Below are positions 60,582 through 64,000 of a stretch of 64,000 nucleotides of DNA, one piece after another; the stretch's first letter is position 1, and the number at the start of each line of letters is the position of its first letter. Location: contig JBEULC010000001.1 of assembly GCA_045504435.1 (NCBI GenBank), forward strand, positions 434,001-498,000. Direction: 5' to 3'. The notes under the pieces are model-generated. The model was not told the origin of the DNA and did not search any database. It saw nothing but the letters and a program-made list of their open reading frames with translations. Origin of the DNA: JBEULC01 sp045504435. Lineage in GTDB: Bacteria > Pseudomonadota > Alphaproteobacteria > WRAU01 > Hepatincolaceae. The position numbers and the translations under genes are program-made.

Positions 60582-60990
60582 CTAGATAGAAAAGTAGAAT
60601 ACCTTTTTATATCTTTCTTTAACTCAATTTATTTGTTAACTCGGTAATTTATTTAATTATTTGCTATATTTAGTTTATTAGTTTATTATAAATGTTAAAT
60701 ATTTATAATGTTTATTTTTACAGATTTTGCACCTTGAAAATAATTATAAGTTTAGTAAGATTAGCTGGTTAATCTTTAGAAATACATAATTTAGGTAATA
60801 CATAAATATTCTAATAAAAGTATCCTTTATAAAGGTTTTAACTAAATTATTTATTAAAATATAATTTGCTGTTTGTTCAGCAAGGGAAGCTCTGAATATT
60901 ATTTGGGGTTGTAAAAAAAATACCTAATAACATAAGATAAGGTTTAATATAAAGAATTTTGAAATTTTAAGTTTTTATTGCCTCCTTTTG
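60582..60990. other. Spacer between 5S and a strong terminator
   Basis: About 400 bp with no coding frame. It contains a small hairpin (TTGCTG/CAGCAA near 60867-60884). Because a clear terminator lies at its end, it may be the long tail of the rRNA transcript or hold a small RNA that I cannot name; I saw no SRP RNA or tmRNA core. Confidence 0.4.
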
Positions 60991-61023
60991 CCTCCTAGTA
61001 GAAATATTAGGAGGTTTTTTTTT
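60991..61023 (+). terminator. Rho-independent terminator
   Basis: CCTCCTA and TAGGAGG pair across a 10-nt loop and are followed by nine T. It is 410 bp downstream of 5S and the first terminator after the 23S-5S pair. Confidence 0.85.
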
Positions 61024-61576
61024 GTCTAATATTAATTTGCTTAAGGTATTTTATTTAATTATAGCTTTTTATATTTGATATTCTTTGCCTCTTTTCCCCT
61101 TTTTTATTCCCAAAAACTTTACGCCTTTCTCAGAGTTATAGCTTTATAGGGCCTGTAGAATTTTTGAATCCTCTTATCAAGTATCTTTTTAGAAAATTAT
61201 TTTATAAATTTAAAACTTCCTTCTATTTAGCTAGGGATAATAATTTAATAATCTTTGCACCTTATAACATGATAAAAATAGCTCTATGAAAACAAGTGGC
61301 AAATATCCTTACAATTCTCACCCTTTATAATCATATTACTTTTTATCCCTTAAAAGCTTAATTATAGATTTATTGCTCTAAAGTGAAATAAATTAGATAA
61401 TAGAGCAAGAATCTATGGAAGCTTCTTTCAATGCAAGTTTTAGTAGGAAATTTAGCTTAGGATCAATATAATTAATCTAAGCACTTAAGTAGGATAACCG
61501 GTATAAAGATTTTAGGAAAAAAGTGGGCAAAGTAGTCCTTATAAGGAAAATGAATATAATTAAAACTTATAAATTG

Positions 61577-61623
61577 ATAAGAGTTTAAATTTAAATATAA
61601 AATTTTTAAATTTAAACTCTTAT
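61577..61623. repeat. 17-bp perfect inverted repeat
   Basis: ATAAGAGTTTAAATTTA and its exact complement are separated by 13 nt. It lies in decayed DNA with no gene within 500 bp, so it is not an ordinary terminator. Confidence 0.65.
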
Positions 61624-61829
61624 ATTTAAAATTAAAGGGCACACTGGAGAGTAAGCTCTTAATTTAGGCGTGCTTTAAAATATTCTTAAGCTTAAAAATC
61701 TGAAAATCAGGATTAAATTAAGAGTATGGAAGTGTAAAATTATATTTTTAAGGTGCAGATTTTTTAAGGAACTTAAACAGCAAAAATTTATATTAAAACT
61801 ACCTTTACAACCTAATTGTTACGCTGCCT

Positions 61830-62154
61830 TTAAAACTAGCGCTTAAAGCTCTTTTATAATGCCACAAAACTTCCTATGCTTACCCTAATAAAAGCACCAG
61901 CTATTCCCACAACAAACCTTATTTATAAAAAACCTTGTAAAATAAAAGCCAAAAGAAAAGAATAAATAGTAAATTTTTATAAATCTGACTACTTTAAGGC
62001 AGCTCCTCAAAAATTTAATAAATTATTACCCACTAACCTTGAAGTTTTTAGCTTGCTGCCATTTTACGCCGAACTTTCGCTTTTAGTAGGAGCTAAAGTC
62101 AAACTCCCTATCAACGGCTTTACTTATAAAGATTTTATAAAAATTGATTATTAG
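61830..62154 (+). pseudogene. Remnant of an unknown gene
   Basis: Two adjoining protein-like pieces in different frames: one has LFYNATKLPMLTLIKAPAIP and TTNLIYKKP up to a stop near 61963. The other, 61966-62154, has no start codon and reads KAAPQKFNKLLPTNLEVFSL, then LPFYAELSLLVGAKVKLP and NGFTYKDF before a TAG. The composition looks genuinely coding. The family is not recognised. Confidence 0.4.
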
Positions 62155-62422
62155 TAGATAAAAAAGAGAACAAATAAATAAAAGTTTTCTTTGGTTACAA
62201 ATAATTTTATCGTATATTATTTTATAATATTTGTTATGATTATAAAATTAATTATCAAGAACTAATAAAAATAATGCGATTAGCTATATACTTCATGTAG
62301 TACGTAGAAAGACATTTATATATATTGCTAGGGGCACATTTTTTAAATTCTTATCTTTTGCTAACAAAAACAAAAATTTGTTCTAGCAAACTAATTTACT
62401 TACAATGAAAGGAAGTTTTTGA

Positions 62423-62875
62423 GTGGCCTATGAAAATAAAGTATATATGTCCTGGGAAGAAGTCCATACACACACCAAAGCCTTATGTGATCTTATTCGT
62501 CACAATAATAAAGAGTTTAAAGGTATAGTCTGTGTAACCCGGGGCGGACTAGTACCTTGTGCTATAGTAGCCTCTGAACTTAAAATTAAAAAAATTGAAA
62601 CTTTTTCTATAACTTCTTATAGTAATTATGCTCAGGGTATTGATATAAAAACTCTAAGTGTTCCTTGTCAAGCTTTAATTGATGAAGGAGCAGGTTGGTT
62701 GGTTATAGATGAATTATTAGATACAGGAAATACTGCTAAATATATTAAGCATAGGCTACCTAAGGCAAGTTTTTATTGTCTTTATAGTAAAATTTTAGAG
62801 GACAGTTTTTTAGAAGGATATGTAAAATATTTTCCAAAAGAAACTTGGATATATTTACCTTGGGAAATTTCATAA
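62423..62875 (+). CDS. gpt: Xanthine-guanine phosphoribosyltransferase (Gpt-like)
   Basis: Transfers phosphoribosyl groups to guanine or xanthine for purine salvage. 150 residues from GTG 62423, with AAAGGAAG upstream. Markers are SWEEVHTHTKAL at the start, VCVTRGGLVPCAIVA, the PRPP loop WLVIDELLDTGNTAK (usual VVDDLVDTG), and the C-terminal WIYLPWE typical of Gpt. It stands alone after a decayed region. For a host-dependent bacterium it would draw on host purine bases. Confidence 0.88.
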   Translation: MAYENKVYMSWEEVHTHTKALCDLIRHNNKEFKGIVCVTRGGLVPCAIVASELKIKKIETFSITSYSNYAQGIDIKTLSVPCQALIDEGAGWLVIDELLDTGNTAKYIKHRLPKASFYCLYSKILEDSFLEGYVKYFPKETWIYLPWEIS

Positions 62876-62945
62876 TGTACGCTATATTGTTATTGTAGCC
62901 GGAATAAACTAACAATCTAATATAAATAGATGGAAATTTACCATT

Positions 62946-63329
62946 ATGGCGATTATAACCTTATTGAGAAAATTACTATTTCTTAGTATCATATCAGTAG
63001 GGGTAATAATAATAATATATCTATTTTACCAGAGCATTATACGTGATACAATTACCACTAAGCAAGCAGGCTCGATTTGTAGTAAATTAATTTATGAAAA
63101 TATATCGCCCGCTTTTACTATTACTAAGGTTGAAGCAGGAAGGTTTTTTTCTTTAAATAAAATGAAAGTTTCTTTATATATAATTTTCGCTAATGGTAAA
63201 AAAACATCTTCAGATTGCATTTTTTATAAAAATTATACGCAAGGAATTATAACTCTAAAACAAGCCTTGTTGGTTGATCCTGATGGTAAATTAATTATAT
63301 TTGACAATATAAAAATTCAATATAATTAG
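62946..63329 (+). CDS. Small single-pass membrane protein, unknown
   Basis: A 127-residue protein. One N-terminal helix (about 10-29, LLFLSIISVGVIIIIYLF) is followed by a soluble part with two Cys (CSKLIYENI and SSDCIFYKN) that could form a periplasmic disulfide. No family recognised. It lies about 70 bp after gpt on the same strand and may be expressed with it. Confidence 0.5.
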   Translation: MAIITLLRKLLFLSIISVGVIIIIYLFYQSIIRDTITTKQAGSICSKLIYENISPAFTITKVEAGRFFSLNKMKVSLYIIFANGKKTSSDCIFYKNYTQGIITLKQALLVDPDGKLIIFDNIKIQYN

Positions 63330-63513
63330 AATTTTAAAGGGGTATATAAGATAATTAATTTTTTTTATATATTGCTATATGATAATATTTTGCTAAGCGC
63401 AAGATAAGGATTGTATAGTTATATGTTGTAATTTTTATGTTGTCTTTTGCCTTTTTCTATAGTATACAATATGATTATATTCTATTTTGTTTTTAAGAAG
63501 AAAGAGATCCAAT

Positions 63514-64000
63514 ATGTCTTTGAAAATAAATTTTTTCCCTTTACATTTTATAGTAAGTTTACTCCTTTTAGTATCTGGCGTGATCATTTTCAATGATACA
63601 ATATACATTTGGATGTCCTCAAACATTTATATAAATTCCCTGATCCTAACTTTGTTTATAGTGTGTATTATGTGGATTTTGGGGGTATTATCTTATTACA
63701 GCAGAAGTACAAGAGTTTTAAATAAGTTGCTGGGTGTTGTAAATCCTGATGTAGTGTTGAACAACAAAAGATTATCCAATCCTAGAAAACAAGCCATGTA
63801 TGTTGCCTCTTCTATTGCAGGGACATTGATAGATAGTCCTATTGCTTCTAGAATTTTGGCTACATCTTTAAAAACAGGTAAATTAGATATTAGTAACAGC
63901 GAAGCTACCTTAATTGTAGATGCTGTAAAAGAAAATGGTGAAAGGGTGATTAATCCTTCTAGATTTTTAACTAGTTTGTTTACGATGCTAGGTTTATTAG
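63514..64000 (+). CDS. MotA/ExbB-like membrane protein, N-terminal part
   Basis: Partial gene, 162 codons in view from ATG 63514 (AGAAAGAGAT upstream), cut by the window end. Two membrane helices (about 9-27 and 38-62) are followed by a cytoplasmic stretch (VLNKLLGVVNPDVVLNN, PIASRILATSLKTGK). The last residues, NPSRFLTSLFTMLGLL, resemble the FLGLLGTFWGL-type start of the channel helix in alphaproteobacterial MotA/TolQ/ExbB-like proteins. The call depends on sequence beyond the window. Confidence 0.5.
   Translation, partial: MSLKINFFPLHFIVSLLLLVSGVIIFNDTIYIWMSSNIYINSLILTLFIVCIMWILGVLSYYSRSTRVLNKLLGVVNPDVVLNNKRLSNPRKQAMYVASSIAGTLIDSPIASRILATSLKTGKLDISNSEATLIVDAVKENGERVINPSRFLTSLFTMLGLL

Larger units (their letters stand above)
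61024..62422. other. 1.4-kb decayed region
   Basis: No intact gene. It contains the 17-bp palindrome at 61577-61623 and protein-like remnants at about 61830-62154. The rest is AT-rich DNA without recognisable content; the gpt promoter should lie near its end. Confidence 0.45.

Noticed and set aside
60850..60990. SRP (4.5S) RNA or tmRNA between 5S and the terminator
   Set aside because: The conserved SRP core (GGAAGGAAGCAGC type) and the tmRNA ends are absent.

Overview
The window is AT-rich DNA (roughly 70 % A+T by eye) from a reduced-genome alphaproteobacterium of intracellular or symbiotic type. The evidence is a TrcR/DUF1013 regulator, a yebC-ruvC-ruvA-ruvB-ybgC-tolQRAB-pal-cpoB block, the three-gene form of transhydrogenase, long decaying intergenic regions, and a 16S rRNA gene about 14 kb from the 23S-5S pair. 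Split rRNA genes are a hallmark of Rickettsiales, but the presence of phosphofructokinase and GAPDH is not typical of Rickettsia itself. I do not assign a family.

Layout. 1-2.7 kb: a partial mrp/apbC gene (minus) and an HtrA-type protease. 2.7-5.5 kb: decayed DNA, a small pilin-like membrane protein and fabI. 5.7-13.1 kb (plus): a possible type I secreted protein, pdxH, a C-terminal processing protease, an MFS transporter and pntAA-pntAB-pntB. 13.1-14.1 kb: an intergenic region with a decayed phage-type lysozyme. 14.1-16.4 kb: rpsU, phosphofructokinase and trcR. 16.5-21.5 kb: four related MFS drug-efflux genes (one a deletion pseudogene) with rpmE (bL31) among them. 21.6-25.1 kb: a small exported protein, an inositol-monophosphatase-like protein without its metal ligands, efp, an unknown gene and gap.

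25.2-41.8 kb (plus) is the core housekeeping block: a coiled-coil protein and zapA, a 6S RNA candidate, 5-formyl-THF cyclo-ligase, yebC, ruvCAB, ybgC, the whole Tol-Pal system, cpoB, tilS, ftsH and glmM. 42.1-43.6 kb is the 16S gene with its own promoter, RNase III stem and terminator. 44.9-46.9 kb (minus): a PAP2 phosphatase and an exported SAM-hydrolase-like protein with a 99-bp duplication over its 3' end. 47.4-50.4 kb is a cold-shock/RNA cluster of two cold-shock-domain proteins and a DEAD-box helicase with a disordered Arg-rich tail. 50.6-53.7 kb: an SH3-NlpC/P60 hydrolase followed by a decayed tandem copy. Then come an SMR (Gdx-like) exporter, tRNA-Ser(UGA), comEC and an anchored SRPBCC-like protein. 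57.6-60.6 kb: 23S and 5S rRNA. 60.6-62.4 kb: mostly decayed DNA. The window ends with a Gpt-type purine phosphoribosyltransferase, a small membrane protein and the start of a MotA/ExbB-like gene.

Main points for a second look: a 6S RNA between zapA and the cyclo-ligase gene; a non-RTX candidate for type I secretion; two enzyme homologues that have lost catalytic residues; a phosphofructokinase with mixed donor-specificity residues; repeated tandem duplication followed by decay (MFS, NlpC/P60, SAM-hydrolase tail); and a fossil phage lysozyme. I did not find CRISPR arrays, intact insertion sequences or an obvious complete novel defence system.
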